A stretch of DNA of 64,000 nucleotides from positions 124,001 to 188,000 of the forward strand of contig CAVQQQ010000001.1 in NCBI GenBank assembly GCA_963715025.1. Direction: 5' to 3'. Shown piece after piece: positions 35,286 to 43,760 of the stretch. Both the position numbers and the translations under genes were made by a program. This DNA is from DASSJT01 sp963715025. GTDB taxonomy: Bacteria; Actinomycetota; Actinomycetes; Actinomycetales; Dermatophilaceae. The notes beneath the pieces are model-generated. The model saw only the letters and a list, made by a program, of their open reading frames with translations, ran no database searches and was not told the origin of the DNA. Numbering within the stretch: position 1 is the stretch's first letter; each line of letters begins with the position of its first letter.

Positions 35286-36470
35286 TCAGGGACGCGTGAC
35301 CAGGACGATGCCCAGGCACATCTCGTCGGTGGTGCCCTCGCCCCACATCACGAACCGCTCAGGCCGGCCGGAGAACGCCGGCTGGATGTCGCGCAGGTCC
35401 TGGTCATGGGTACACGTGACGGTCAGGGTGTCACCGGGACCGATCGCCACGGGTTTGGGCAGGGGCCGGCTGGCCTGGTTGTCGAAGTTCCACACCGGGA
35501 TCTCGAGCACCGTCCGGGCGTCGCGCTTGCCCTTGTTGACGACGATGGTGATGGAGCGGCCGAGCAGGTGCATGTGGCCGGCGACCGCCCTGATCGTGGC
35601 GCGTTCGCGAACCGGCCGGGTGCAGGACTGGGTAGGGCCCGGCAGGGCGCTCTGGCAGAAGAGGTTCAGCAGGTCGTTGGTCCTGGCGGCGTCCGCCCCG
35701 AAACGCTGGCGCAGGTCGGCACTGGCCGCGCGGTAGTCGCAGAGGGGCCCGGCCTTCCCGGGGCGGCAGGGCAGGTTCACCGGCGCGGGCAGCAGGATGG
35801 TGTCAAGGGCTTTGCGCGCCGACGAGGCCGTGGCGATGCGCAGCCTCGCGCTGCTGGTGTCGGGCGACTTCCCGGCGAGCAGGTTGTAGTGGACCTGCAT
35901 GATGATGCGCGACCCTGCCGCGAGCGGGATGCCGAGATCTGGCGCCAGCGTGCTCTCGCCCCCACCCGGCGCCCATGCGCCCAGCCACGGCGCGCTGTCG
36001 AGGCTGCCGCCCTGCCCTTCCAGCCCTGACCCGCCGAAGCAGGTCCAGCCAGGGCGGCCATCCTTGGCATCGATGGCCTTGGCGCGGGCGACGTCGGCTG
36101 GTGGGACGCGGAACAGGATGACGTGGTGCACCACGCGAGGATTGCCGGGCAGGACATTGATGCCGGTGACGTAGGAGTCGCGTTTCAGCCGGGGGTCGAG
36201 CAGGAAGCAGCGGTAGTCGTCGGTGCCTGTCGTCGGCGCCTTCGGCGTGTAGGCACGCGGCATCTTCACACTGACGAAGCGCTCCCCCGCACGCAGCGCC
36301 ACCGGCGTGGCGGCCGACACGGCATCGTGGCTGGGTGCTGCCGACGCTGGCGGGCTCGACGTCGAGGCGGGCGGCCGCCGAGTGCTGGTCGACGTCGATC
36401 CGCTTGGTGCGCCGCATGCCGCGAGCAACAGGACTGCAGTCCCCAGCCCGACCGCGACCCGTGATGCCAT
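35286..36470 (-). CDS. Secreted lipoprotein, copper type II monooxygenase (PHM/DBH-like)
   Basis: A 394-residue protein with a signal peptide and lipobox LAAC (Cys19), then a Thr/Ser/Pro linker. The body matches peptidylglycine alpha-hydroxylating/dopamine beta-monooxygenases: His115-His116 (VVHHVILFR) and His194 (MQVHYN) for the first copper, His299 and His301 (GHMHLLG) and Met384 (TTDEMC) for the second, all in the expected order. It would hydroxylate an unknown substrate outside the membrane. Ligand assignment is by motif order, not alignment. Confidence 0.85.
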   Translation of the reverse strand: MASRVAVGLGTAVLLLAACGAPSGSTSTSTRRPPASTSSPPASAAPSHDAVSAATPVALRAGERFVSVKMPRAYTPKAPTTGTDDYRCFLLDPRLKRDSYVTGINVLPGNPRVVHHVILFRVPPADVARAKAIDAKDGRPGWTCFGGSGLEGQGGSLDSAPWLGAWAPGGGESTLAPDLGIPLAAGSRIIMQVHYNLLAGKSPDTSSARLRIATASSARKALDTILLPAPVNLPCRPGKAGPLCDYRAASADLRQRFGADAARTNDLLNLFCQSALPGPTQSCTRPVRERATIRAVAGHMHLLGRSITIVVNKGKRDARTVLEIPVWNFDNQASRPLPKPVAIGPGDTLTVTCTHDQDLRDIQPAFSGRPERFVMWGEGTTDEMCLGIVLVTRP

Positions 36471-36535
36471 GGTGGGAGTCTATGCGCGGCCGCGGACCCC
36501 TCCGCTCGCCTCTGGATCAGGGCAGGACGGGGCAG

Positions 36536-36585
36536 CGGATCGGCCCGGATCGGCGCAGATCGGCGCGGACCGCCGCGGATCGGCG
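36536..36585. repeat. Five tandem 10-bp units, consensus CGGATCGGCG
   Basis: Five consecutive decamers (CGGATCGGCC, CGGATCGGCG, CAGATCGGCG, CGGACCGCCG, CGGATCGGCG) lie between the rlmN stop and the start of the copper monooxygenase gene. In position they are in the monooxygenase promoter region. About one helical turn per unit could suit a repeated protein-binding site. Confidence 0.75.
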
Positions 36586-36594
36586 AGGTGGCAG

Positions 36595-37806
36595 TCAGGC
36601 CGTCGCTGCGGCCAGCTGGCCGCAAGCCCCGTCGATCTCCGAGCCGCGGGTGTCGCGCACCGTCGTCGGGATGCCATGGGCGCGCAGCCGCTCCACGAAC
36701 TGCTGCTCCACCCCAGGGCGGGAGGCGGTCCACTGCGACCCCGGAGTCGGGTTGAGCGGGATCGGGTTGACGTGGACCCAGCCACGGCCCCGCGCGTTCA
36801 GCTTCTCCCCCAGGAGGTCGGCGCGCCACGCCTGGTCGTTCATGTCACGGATCAGCGCGTACTCGATGCTGACCCGTCGCCCGGTCTGGTCGAAGTAGCG
36901 ACGCGCAGCGTCGATGGCCTCGTCGACCTTCCACCTGGTGTTGATCGGCACGAGCTCGTCGCGCAGTTCATCGTCGGGCGCATGGAGGGAGAGCGCCAGC
37001 GTGACCGGTATGCCCTCCGCGGCCAGCTTGTCGATGCCGGGCACCAGGCCGACGGTGGACATCGTGATGCCGCGCGCCGACAGACCCAGTCCGTCGGGTG
37101 CGGGGTCGGTGAGCCGGCGGATGGCGCCCACCGCGGCCTTGTAGTTGGCGAGGGCCTCGCCCATGCCCATGAAGACGACATTCGAGACCCGGGTGGGGCC
37201 GGGCTCACCGCCCCCTCCGTCGTCGTCCTCGCTGCCCAGCTCCGCACCGCCCGACCCAGCACCAGCGGCAGCCAGCCCTCCCCGCCGCAGGAGGCGGGCG
37301 GCATACACGACCTGCTCCACGATCTCGGCCGTCGACAGGTTGCGGGTGAGACCCTCCTGCCCGGTCGCGCAGAACGGGCAGTTCATGCCACACCCCGCTT
37401 GGCTGGAGATGCAGAGGGTGACCCGGTGCGGATAGCGCATCAGGACCGACTCGACAAGGGCGCCGTCGAAGAGCCGCCACACCGACTTCACCGTGGCCCC
37501 GCCGTCTGCGCTGAGCGTGCGCACGGGAGTGATCAGCGGCGGAAGCAGGTCGGCGACGAGGTCGTCGCGGATGGACATGGGGAGGTCAGTCATGTCCTCG
37601 GGCGACTCCACCAGCCGTTCGAAGTAGTGCGTCGAGAGCTGCTTTGCCCGGAATCCCCGGTGGCCCAGGGTCTCTACGGCAGCCTTGCGCTCGACCGGCG
37701 TGAGGTCGGCCAGGTGCCGTGGCGGCTTGCCCCGGCGAGGGGCCTGGAACGTCAGCCGCCCCGGCTCGGGCCGTGCGGTCGTGGGCTTGGGCAGTGGTGT
37801 CGACAT
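36595..37806 (-). CDS. rlmN: 23S rRNA (A2503-C2)/tRNA (A37-C2) methyltransferase
   Basis: A 403-residue radical-SAM methyltransferase. The cluster cysteines are Cys139, Cys143 and Cys146 (CGMNCPFC), followed by VSNVVFMGMGEALAN, and Cys395 near the C terminus (EIDGACGQL) is the resolving cysteine. Between residues 175 and 206 it has a Gly/Ala/Asp-rich insertion (GAGSGGAELGSEDDDGGGG) that breaks the usual spacing. It starts the core block also seen in M. tuberculosis beside cdsA. Confidence 0.95.
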   Translation of the reverse strand: MSTPLPKPTTARPEPGRLTFQAPRRGKPPRHLADLTPVERKAAVETLGHRGFRAKQLSTHYFERLVESPEDMTDLPMSIRDDLVADLLPPLITPVRTLSADGGATVKSVWRLFDGALVESVLMRYPHRVTLCISSQAGCGMNCPFCATGQEGLTRNLSTAEIVEQVVYAARLLRRGGLAAAGAGSGGAELGSEDDDGGGGEPGPTRVSNVVFMGMGEALANYKAAVGAIRRLTDPAPDGLGLSARGITMSTVGLVPGIDKLAAEGIPVTLALSLHAPDDELRDELVPINTRWKVDEAIDAARRYFDQTGRRVSIEYALIRDMNDQAWRADLLGEKLNARGRGWVHVNPIPLNPTPGSQWTASRPGVEQQFVERLRAHGIPTTVRDTRGSEIDGACGQLAAATA

Positions 37807-37905
37807 AGCCCTGACAGTGTCTCAGGTGGCGCGGATCGTCGGCACACTTCGCCTGGTCAGGCCGATGTTGGCCGTGGCCGCGGGTGTTCCTGGCGCTGCG
37901 CTGCC

Positions 37906-38781
37906 TCAGACGATCGGCACCAGCACCAGCAGCGCTCCCCAGACGAGCGGTGCCGTGATGACGAGGGAGTCGATCCGGTCCATGATCCCACCGTGCCCGG
38001 GGAGCAGGGTGCCCATGTCCTTGATGCCGAGGTCTCGCTTGATCGAGGACTCCGCGAGATCGCCGATCGTGGCGGCGACCGCGACCAGCCCACCAAGCAC
38101 GGCACCGCCCCACCAGAGGCCGTGCAGCATCAGCGAGACCGACGCTGCGCCTGCGACGCAGCAGAGCACGACTGATCCGGCGAACCCCTCCCACGACTTC
38201 TTGGGGCTGAGCGAGGGTGCCATCGGGTGCCGCCCGAACATCACCCCGGCGGCGAACCCGCCGACGTCGCTGCACACGGTGACCAGGATGAACACGATGA
38301 TCCGCAACCGGCCGTCGGGCGGTGCGAGGAGCAGCGACGCGAAGCCGGCCAGGAAGCACGGGTACAGCAGAACGAGCATGCCACCCGCGATGTCGCGCAT
38401 GGCGTTGCCCACTCCGTCGGCCACCCGCCAGAGCAGCACCGCCACGCACGAGAGGCCAAACGTGACCGCCAGGGCCTGGCCACCGCCGACGTAGGCGCTC
38501 ACGATCATGCTGACGGCGCCCACGGCGCACGGGATCAGGGGAACCTCCATGCCGGCCTGCGCGAGCGCACGGCGCAGCTCCCAGACGGCGACGCAGATTG
38601 CGACGGCCACGAGCGCGAGGAAGTAGCGGCCGTCGCCGAAGGCGAGCAGCCCGAGAACCGCGGCCCCGAGCAGGACGCCCACCGCGATCGCCGCAGGGAG
38701 GTTGCGACCTCCCCGGGACGGTGGCGGCGAGGGTGCCGGGGTGCTCACGACGGCGGTCTCGTAGCTGGCGTCTGACGTCAT
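37906..38781 (-). CDS. cdsA: Phosphatidate cytidylyltransferase
   Basis: A 291-residue polytopic membrane enzyme making CDP-diacylglycerol for phospholipid synthesis. Eight or so hydrophobic segments are visible and the C-terminal signature SxxKRDxxIKDxGxxLPGHGGxxDRxD is complete (SSIKRDLGIKDMGTLLPGHG and GIMDRIDS). The cytosolic N-terminal 28 residues are Pro/Ser-rich. It lies directly downstream of frr (30 bp) in the frr-cdsA order common in bacteria. Confidence 0.96.
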   Translation of the reverse strand: MTSDASYETAVVSTPAPSPPPSRGGRNLPAAIAVGVLLGAAVLGLLAFGDGRYFLALVAVAICVAVWELRRALAQAGMEVPLIPCAVGAVSMIVSAYVGGGQALAVTFGLSCVAVLLWRVADGVGNAMRDIAGGMLVLLYPCFLAGFASLLLAPPDGRLRIIVFILVTVCSDVGGFAAGVMFGRHPMAPSLSPKKSWEGFAGSVVLCCVAGAASVSLMLHGLWWGGAVLGGLVAVAATIGDLAESSIKRDLGIKDMGTLLPGHGGIMDRIDSLVITAPLVWGALLVLVPIV

Positions 38782-38811
38782 GGCGATTCGAGCCGAGGGA
38801 GGCGCGAGGCC

Positions 38812-39369
38812 TCACACCTCCCGCAGCTCGGCCTCCTTGCCCTTCAGCAGCTCGTCGATGCTGTCGACGTACTTCTTGGTCGTGCCGTCGAGTTCCCGCT
38901 CGGCCCGATGTCCCTCGTCCTCGCCGACCTCGCCGTCCTTGATCAGGCGATCCAGCTCGTCCTTCGCGTGGCGACGGATATTGCGCACGGAGACCTTCGC
39001 CTCCTCGCCCTTGTGGCGCGCCATCTTGATGTACTCCTTGCGACGCTCCTCGGTGAGCTGGGGCAGGATGCAGCGAATGATGTTGCCGTCATTGCTGGGG
39101 TTGACGCCCAGGTCGGCGTCACGGATGGCCTTTTCGATGGCCTTCATGGCGCTCTTGTCGAACGGCGAGATGAGGATGGTGCGCGCCTCGGGCGTCTGGA
39201 ACGACGCCAGCTGCTGCAGCGGCGTCGGCGCGCCGTAGTAGTCGACGAGCAGTTTGTTGAACATACCCGGGTGGGCGCGCCCGGTGCGGATGCCTGCGAA
39301 GTCGTCCTTGGCAACCTCGACGGCCTTCTCCATCTTCACCTCGGCCTCGAGCAAGGTGTCGTCGATCAT
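38812..39369 (-). CDS. frr: Ribosome recycling factor
   Basis: A 185-residue RRF that splits post-termination ribosomes with EF-G. The family motifs RTGRAHPGMFNKLLVDYYG, ILISPFDKSAMKAIEKAI and LTEERRKEYIKMARHKGEEA are all present; length is exactly typical. The ATG at 39369 follows GAGCC at short distance; the upstream extension was rejected as non-coding in style. Confidence 0.97.
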   Translation of the reverse strand: MIDDTLLEAEVKMEKAVEVAKDDFAGIRTGRAHPGMFNKLLVDYYGAPTPLQQLASFQTPEARTILISPFDKSAMKAIEKAIRDADLGVNPSNDGNIIRCILPQLTEERRKEYIKMARHKGEEAKVSVRNIRRHAKDELDRLIKDGEVGEDEGHRAERELDGTTKKYVDSIDELLKGKEAELREV

Positions 39370-39474
39370 GTCAGGCTCCTTCAAAGCGGCCGTATGCCGT
39401 GGTGCTGGGTCCGGTGCGCGGTGCGGGTGCGCGAGGTCAAGTCTGCCAAAGACCGAGTCTGTCAAACACGCGGC

Positions 39475-40218
39475 TCAATCGGCGGTGACCAGCGTGCCGA
39501 TCCTCTCACCGCGGACCGCCCGCGCCACGTTGCCGTCGCCCTCCATCCCGAAGACGATCATGGGGAGCTTGTTCTCCATGCACAGGCTGAACGCTGCCGC
39601 GTCGACAACCTTGAGGCCCTTCCGCAGGGCCTCCTGGTAGGTGATGTGCTCGATCTTTCGGGCGTCGGGGTTGGTGCGGGGGTCGGAGTCGTAGACCCCG
39701 TCGACGCCGCTCTTGCTCATGAGGACGGCGTCACACTTGATCTCCAGGGCACGCTGAGCGCTGACCGTGTCCGTCGAGAAGAACGGCATCCCGGCGCCGG
39801 CGCCGAAGATCACGACGCGGCCCTTCTCGAGGTGGCGGATGGCACGCCGCGGGATGTACGGCTCGGCGACCTGGCCCATGGTGATCGCTGTCTGGACGCG
39901 GGTCTCGACGCCCTGCTTCTCGAGGAAGTCCTGCAGGGCCAAGCAGTTCAACACCGTGCCGAGCATGCCCATGTAGTCGGCCCGGGTGCGGTCCATGCCC
40001 TGCTGCTGAAGCTCGGTTCCGCGGAAGAAGTTGCCGCCGCCGACGACGACCGCGACCTGCACCCCGTCGCGCACAGCCTCGGCGATCTGGGCGGCGATCC
40101 CGCGCACGACATCCGGCGCGAGCCCGACCTTGCCGCCGCCGAACACCTCGCCCGAGAGCTTGAGCAGCACCCGCCGATAGGAGCGCGAGGCGGATTCGTC
40201 GGCCTGGACGTCGGTCAC
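39475..40218 (-). CDS. pyrH: UMP kinase
   Basis: A 247-residue amino-acid-kinase-fold UMP kinase that makes UDP and is regulated by GTP/UTP in this family. Motifs: LLKLSGEVFGG, VVVGGGNFFRGTELQQ and the C-terminal PMIVFGMEGDGNVARAVRG. AGGAGG four bases before the GTG at 40218 fixes the start. It precedes frr by 105 bp, the standard pyrH-frr pairing of translation and nucleotide genes. Confidence 0.97.
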   Translation of the reverse strand: MTDVQADESASRSYRRVLLKLSGEVFGGGKVGLAPDVVRGIAAQIAEAVRDGVQVAVVVGGGNFFRGTELQQQGMDRTRADYMGMLGTVLNCLALQDFLEKQGVETRVQTAITMGQVAEPYIPRRAIRHLEKGRVVIFGAGAGMPFFSTDTVSAQRALEIKCDAVLMSKSGVDGVYDSDPRTNPDARKIEHITYQEALRKGLKVVDAAAFSLCMENKLPMIVFGMEGDGNVARAVRGERIGTLVTAD

Positions 40219-40327
40219 GGTGCCTCCTGGGTGGTCGGGTGCATGCGGCACGTGCCCCGGCAGGGCACCGACGATCGATCTTTCCACACCGGGTGCCGGG
40301 CCTCGAACCGCAGGCTGGGCTATCCGC

Positions 40328-40609
40328 TCACTGAACACTGACCGCGAAGAGCCACAATACGGCCACGGCCAGGGCTGCCCACGCCGTCAGAGACCACAAG
40401 GCCGTCCACTTCGTGGCCCGCTGGCGTGACACCGTGGTCTTCGTGGTGGCGTAGTCCTTGCGGGCACGAACCCACATGGCGTGCATCCGCCCAATGAAGT
40501 AGCCGAGCCCCAGGCCCACGAGCGTCCCAACGCTGAGGAGGCCTGGAGCCGCGGAGGCCTGCGCCAGTGACGAAAGCGCCATGACGCCAATTCTGGCCAC
40601 GTTCGACAT
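40328..40609 (-). CDS. Small two-helix membrane protein, unknown
   Basis: A 93-residue protein with two hydrophobic segments (about 22-41, LLSVGTLVGLGLGYFIGRMH, and 70-90) around a basic, Thr-rich loop. Third-position GC is high over this frame, unlike the overlapping alternative frames, which supports it as the coding one. No family recognised. It ends 109 bp before the pyrH start on the same strand. Confidence 0.6.
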   Translation of the reverse strand: MSNVARIGVMALSSLAQASAAPGLLSVGTLVGLGLGYFIGRMHAMWVRARKDYATTKTTVSRQRATKWTALWSLTAWAALAVAVLWLFAVSVQ

Positions 40610-40733
40610 CGCCTCCCGGCATCAGCGCTCAGGCGGCGTTTCGCACGCCGAGCGACGCGGGCTCCGCCCACCTCTTCCGCCCTCCGCGGCGGAGACGCCG
40701 GACGCCGCGGCTCGGCAGCCCCATCCGAACCGA

Positions 40734-41429
40734 TCAGCCGAAGACCGGGAACCCGCCGGCGGCGAAGCCCAGTTCACGGCGGTCTTCAGGGGTCAGGTCG
40801 ATGCGGCCCGTGCCCTTGAGCGCTGCCTCCGCGTCGTCCCAGCGCTCCGGGAGGGGGCTGCCGAGGAGGCCATCGAGAACCTCGCGAACCAGCGAGAGGC
40901 CCCGCATCGGCGGCGGAGCGGCCTCGAGCCGCACCGTGAGGTCGAGGTAGTGCACGCTGGCCTCCACCACCAGCGTGTGGACGAAGTCGCGCGCCGTCAG
41001 GACGTGCCCCTGGGTGCGCACCCGGACCTCGGGCGGCGTCCGGTGCGCGGCATTGAGCGCGGCGGAGCTGAGGTCCGTCCAGTGGCGCACCAGCCCGTCG
41101 CCGGGGCCGTAAGCGGCTGCGCTCAGCCGCACGTAGCGGGCGTGCGCGGCCTCCTCCTCCGGGCTGGGCTGCCTGGTGAAGCGCTTCCAGTACGACACCG
41201 CATTGGTGTCAGGCTGGTCGTCAACCGGCTGAGCGAAGGCCATCAGCGCGCGCTGGGCATCGAGCATCTGATGGAACAGCAGGTCCTGGACGGTCCACGC
41301 CTCGAGGTGGGTAGCGCGCAGCAGGTCGCGGGGGCCCAGGTAGCTCACCGCGCCAGTGACGAGGCCGTAGCACTCGTCGAGCAGCGGCACGAGGTCGTTG
41401 GACTCGTCTTCCGGCATCCCTGGGCTCAT
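40734..41429 (-). CDS. DinB/maleylpyruvate-isomerase-type metalloprotein
   Basis: A 231-residue protein of the mycothiol-dependent maleylpyruvate isomerase/DinB superfamily: it has a four-helix bundle pattern with LEAWTVQDLLFHQMLDAQR, then the His-rich VVEASVHYLDLTV. His residues in HLEAW, LLFHQ and SVHYL could hold the metal. Such proteins use mycothiol, the actinobacterial thiol; substrate unknown. ATG at 41429, with an alternative ATG four codons later. Confidence 0.8.
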   Translation of the reverse strand: MSPGMPEDESNDLVPLLDECYGLVTGAVSYLGPRDLLRATHLEAWTVQDLLFHQMLDAQRALMAFAQPVDDQPDTNAVSYWKRFTRQPSPEEEAAHARYVRLSAAAYGPGDGLVRHWTDLSSAALNAAHRTPPEVRVRTQGHVLTARDFVHTLVVEASVHYLDLTVRLEAAPPPMRGLSLVREVLDGLLGSPLPERWDDAEAALKGTGRIDLTPEDRRELGFAAGGFPVFG

Positions 41430-41471
41430 GGGCTTATGGTGCCAGCCGCGTCAGACCCTCGCGCGGACAAA

Positions 41472-41507
41472 GGTATGCCGCCCGCTCAGGCGAGCGGGCG
41501 GCATACC
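41472..41507 (-). terminator. Perfect 16-bp hairpin, terminator of rpsB-tsf
   Basis: Arms GGTATGCCGCCCGCTC (41472-41487) and GAGCGGGCGGCATACC (41492-41507) with a four-base loop lie 20 bases past the tsf stop on the minus strand and are followed by TTTGTCC. This is a strong intrinsic terminator candidate for the ribosomal operon. Both arms contain a copy of the GTATGCCG octamer. Confidence 0.85.
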
Positions 41508-41526
41508 GTCAGATGTTGGCCGCGGC

Positions 41527-42357
41527 TCAGACGCCGACCTTGAAGCGCGCGAAGGACTGGGCCTTGGCGCCTGCCTCCTCGAGCACCTTCGCAACCGTCT
41601 TCTTGGGGTCCTTGGCGAACGGCTGGTCGAGCAGGACGTTCTCCTTGAAGTAGCCATTGACGCGGCCCTCGACGATCTTGGGCAGGGCGGCCTCGGGCTT
41701 GCCCTCCTCGCGGGCGGTGGCCTCGGCGACGCGGCGCTCGTTCTCGACCGTGTCCGCAGGGACCTCCTCGCGCGACAGGACCGTGGGGCTGAACGCGGCA
41801 ATGTGCATCGCGACGTCGCGCGCCACCTGCTCGTCGCCGCCCTCGGTGGCCACGAGCACGCCGATCTGCGCGGGCAGGTCGGGGCTGGTCTTGTGGAGGT
41901 ACGACACAACGGTCGAGCCCTCCACGCGGGCGACCCGCTTGACCTCGATCTTCTCGCCGATCGTGGCGTTGGCCTCGTCGACGAGCTCCTGCACGGTCCT
42001 GCCGTCGGCCAGGGTGCTCTTGAGCAGCGCGTCGGCGTCGGAGGCGCCGATGGCGACGGCCTGGGCCAGGACCTGGTCGGCCAGCGCGGTGAACTTCTCG
42101 CCCTTGGCGACGAAGTCGGTCTCGCAGAGCAGCTCGACGAGGGTGCCCACGCCATCCTGGATCTTGGCCGTGACCAGACCGTTGGACGTGGTGCGCCCTT
42201 CGCGCTTGGTGACGCCCTTGAGGCCCTTGATCCGCAGGATCTCGGTGGCCTTGGCCTGGTCGCCGTCGGCCTCGTCGAGGGCCTTCTTGACGTCGAGCAT
42301 GCCGGCTCCGGTCGCCTCGCGGAGCGTCTTGATGTCGGCGGCGGTGTAGTTCGCCAT
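41527..42357 (-). CDS. tsf: Elongation factor Ts
   Basis: A 276-residue EF-Ts, the guanine-nucleotide exchange factor for EF-Tu. The N-terminal UBA-like domain YTAADIKTLREATGAGMLDV, the VELLCETDFVAK core and the C-terminal FKENVLLDQPFAKDP are all standard. It lies 43 bp downstream of rpsB and the operon ends at the 41472-41507 hairpin. Confidence 0.97.
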   Translation of the reverse strand: MANYTAADIKTLREATGAGMLDVKKALDEADGDQAKATEILRIKGLKGVTKREGRTTSNGLVTAKIQDGVGTLVELLCETDFVAKGEKFTALADQVLAQAVAIGASDADALLKSTLADGRTVQELVDEANATIGEKIEVKRVARVEGSTVVSYLHKTSPDLPAQIGVLVATEGGDEQVARDVAMHIAAFSPTVLSREEVPADTVENERRVAEATAREEGKPEAALPKIVEGRVNGYFKENVLLDQPFAKDPKKTVAKVLEEAGAKAQSFARFKVGV

Positions 42358-42400
42358 AGGTGTTTTCGCTCTTTTCGTGGATCGATCGGTTCGCGGGAGC

Positions 42401-43381
42401 TCAGGCGTTGGCGTCGGTGCCCTCGGCAGCGGCTTCGACGGGGGTTGCCTCGGCCGCGGTGACGTCTGCGGGCGCGGCCTCCGCGGGCGCGGCCTCCGCG
42501 GCCGCGGCCCCCGCGGGCGCTGCCTCCGCGGCCGCGGCCTCTGCGGGCGCGGCCTCGGCCGACGCCGGCGCGGCTGGAGCGGCCTCGTTCGGCGCAGCCT
42601 GGGCGGCCTCGCCCTGGAGCAGCTCGCGCTCCCACTCAGCCAGCGGCTCGTCGCCGGCAATCTCGGTGCCCTCGGCGCGCGCGCCGCCACCCGAGCGGGC
42701 GATCAGGCCGTCGGCGACGGCGTCGGCGATCACCCGGGTCAGCAGAGTGACCGAGCGGATGGCGTCGTCGTTGCCGGGGATCTTGTAGTCGACCTCGTCG
42801 GGGTCGCAGTTGGTGTCGAGGATCGCGATGACCGGCAGGCCGAGCTTGCGGGCCTCGTCGACGGCCAGGTGCTCCTTCTTGGTGTCCACGATCCACACGG
42901 CCGAGGGGACCTTGGCCATGTCGCGGATGCCCCCGAGGGTCTTCTCCAGCTTGTCCTTCTCCCGCTTGAGGATGAGGAGCTCCTTCTTGGTGTGGCCCGA
43001 TCCGGCCACGTCGTCGAAGTTGATCTCCTCCAGCTCCTTGAGGCGGGTGAGGCGCTTGGAGATGGTGTTGAAGTTGGTGAGCATGCCACCGAGCCACCGG
43101 TGGTTGACGTACGGCATGCCCACGCGCGTCGCCTGCTCGGCGATCGGCTCCTGGGCCTGCTTCTTGGTGCCGACGAACAGGATCGAGCCGCCGTGGGCGA
43201 CGGTCTCCCTGACGAACTCGAAGGCGTTGTTGATGTACGTCAGCGACTGCTGAAGGTCGATGATGTAGATGCCGTTGCGCTCGGTCATGATGAAGCGCTT
43301 CATCTTGGGGTTCCAGCGACGGGTCTGGTGCCCGAAGTGGACGCCGCTCTCGAGGAGCTGGCGCATGGTGACGACGGCCAT
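42401..43381 (-). CDS. rpsB: Ribosomal protein S2 with a long Ala/Pro/Glu C-terminal tail
   Basis: A 326-residue S2. Residues 1-255 are a normal S2 (RQLLESGVHFGHQTRRWNPK, LFVGTKKQAQEPI, PDEVDYKIPGNDDAIRSV). From about 257 onward comes a low-complexity tail made almost only of Ala, Glu and Pro with repeated AEAAPAEAA blocks, encoded by GC-rich repeats (about 42420-42590). The tail is acidic and likely disordered. AAGGGAG precedes the ATG at 43381. S2 joins the small subunit late and recruits S1 where present. Confidence 0.96.
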   Translation of the reverse strand: MAVVTMRQLLESGVHFGHQTRRWNPKMKRFIMTERNGIYIIDLQQSLTYINNAFEFVRETVAHGGSILFVGTKKQAQEPIAEQATRVGMPYVNHRWLGGMLTNFNTISKRLTRLKELEEINFDDVAGSGHTKKELLILKREKDKLEKTLGGIRDMAKVPSAVWIVDTKKEHLAVDEARKLGLPVIAILDTNCDPDEVDYKIPGNDDAIRSVTLLTRVIADAVADGLIARSGGGARAEGTEIAGDEPLAEWERELLQGEAAQAAPNEAAPAAPASAEAAPAEAAAAEAAPAGAAAAEAAPAEAAPADVTAAEATPVEAAAEGTDANA

Positions 43382-43749
43382 GCCGTGTTCTCCCTTGTGT
43401 CGTTGTCAGTTGTTCGCGTATGCCGTGGGGCTGGTGGGAAGCCTGCCCAGCGGCTACGTGCCTGGCGCCTGCATACGCACCCCACCGGCGTACGGCCGGA
43501 CTGCCGTGGTGCGCCCCGCTTTCGGAGACCTGCTCGTCAAGCGGCGGAAGACGCGCGAATTAGGCCCCGTGCGCGTGGGCGCACGAAACCGCGGTCCATG
43601 CTACGGGGTGGGGCCTCACAACCGGAAATCCGGCACCGGCAGCCGAACCCCGGCGTCCTCACGGACCAGCGCTCGTCCGGAGCAGCCACCCGGCATACCT
43701 CTGGCGGCGCATGGCGGCGGCCGCTGCTACAGCCGTTCGGCGGCCGCTG
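43382..43749. other. 368-bp spacer upstream of rpsB
   Basis: No gene is visible here. It contains the probable rpsB promoter (43598-43627), a long 5' leader of roughly 200 bases up to the rpsB start, two copies of the GTATGCCG octamer (43418 and, inverted, 43691) and the downstream half of the tandem duplication that covers the glycosyltransferase stop codon. I could not assign a ribosomal-protein autoregulatory fold. Confidence 0.6.
43598..43627 (-). promoter_or_regulatory. Probable rpsB-tsf promoter
   Basis: On the minus strand TTCCGG (43622-43627) is followed after exactly 18 bases by TAGCAT (43598-43603). The same layout, TTCGnn then 18 bases then nAnnAT-like, precedes rplS and rpsP in this window, which supports it as a housekeeping sigma promoter. 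CCGGA/TCCGG arms overlap the -35 region. Confidence 0.5.
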
Positions 43750-43760
43750 CTACAGCCGCT
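43715..43760. repeat. 23-bp tandem duplication over the glycosyltransferase stop codon
   Basis: Bases 43715-43737 and 43738-43760 are the same 23-mer with one mismatch. On the minus strand each copy contains an ERL-stop (GAGCGGCTGTAG and GAACGGCTGTAG), so the end of the gene has been duplicated just past its own stop. Confidence 0.85.

Noticed and set aside
42420..42590. Possible CRISPR-like or minisatellite repeats in rpsB
   Set aside because: The repeats are in-frame codons of the Ala/Glu/Pro tail, without regular spacers.
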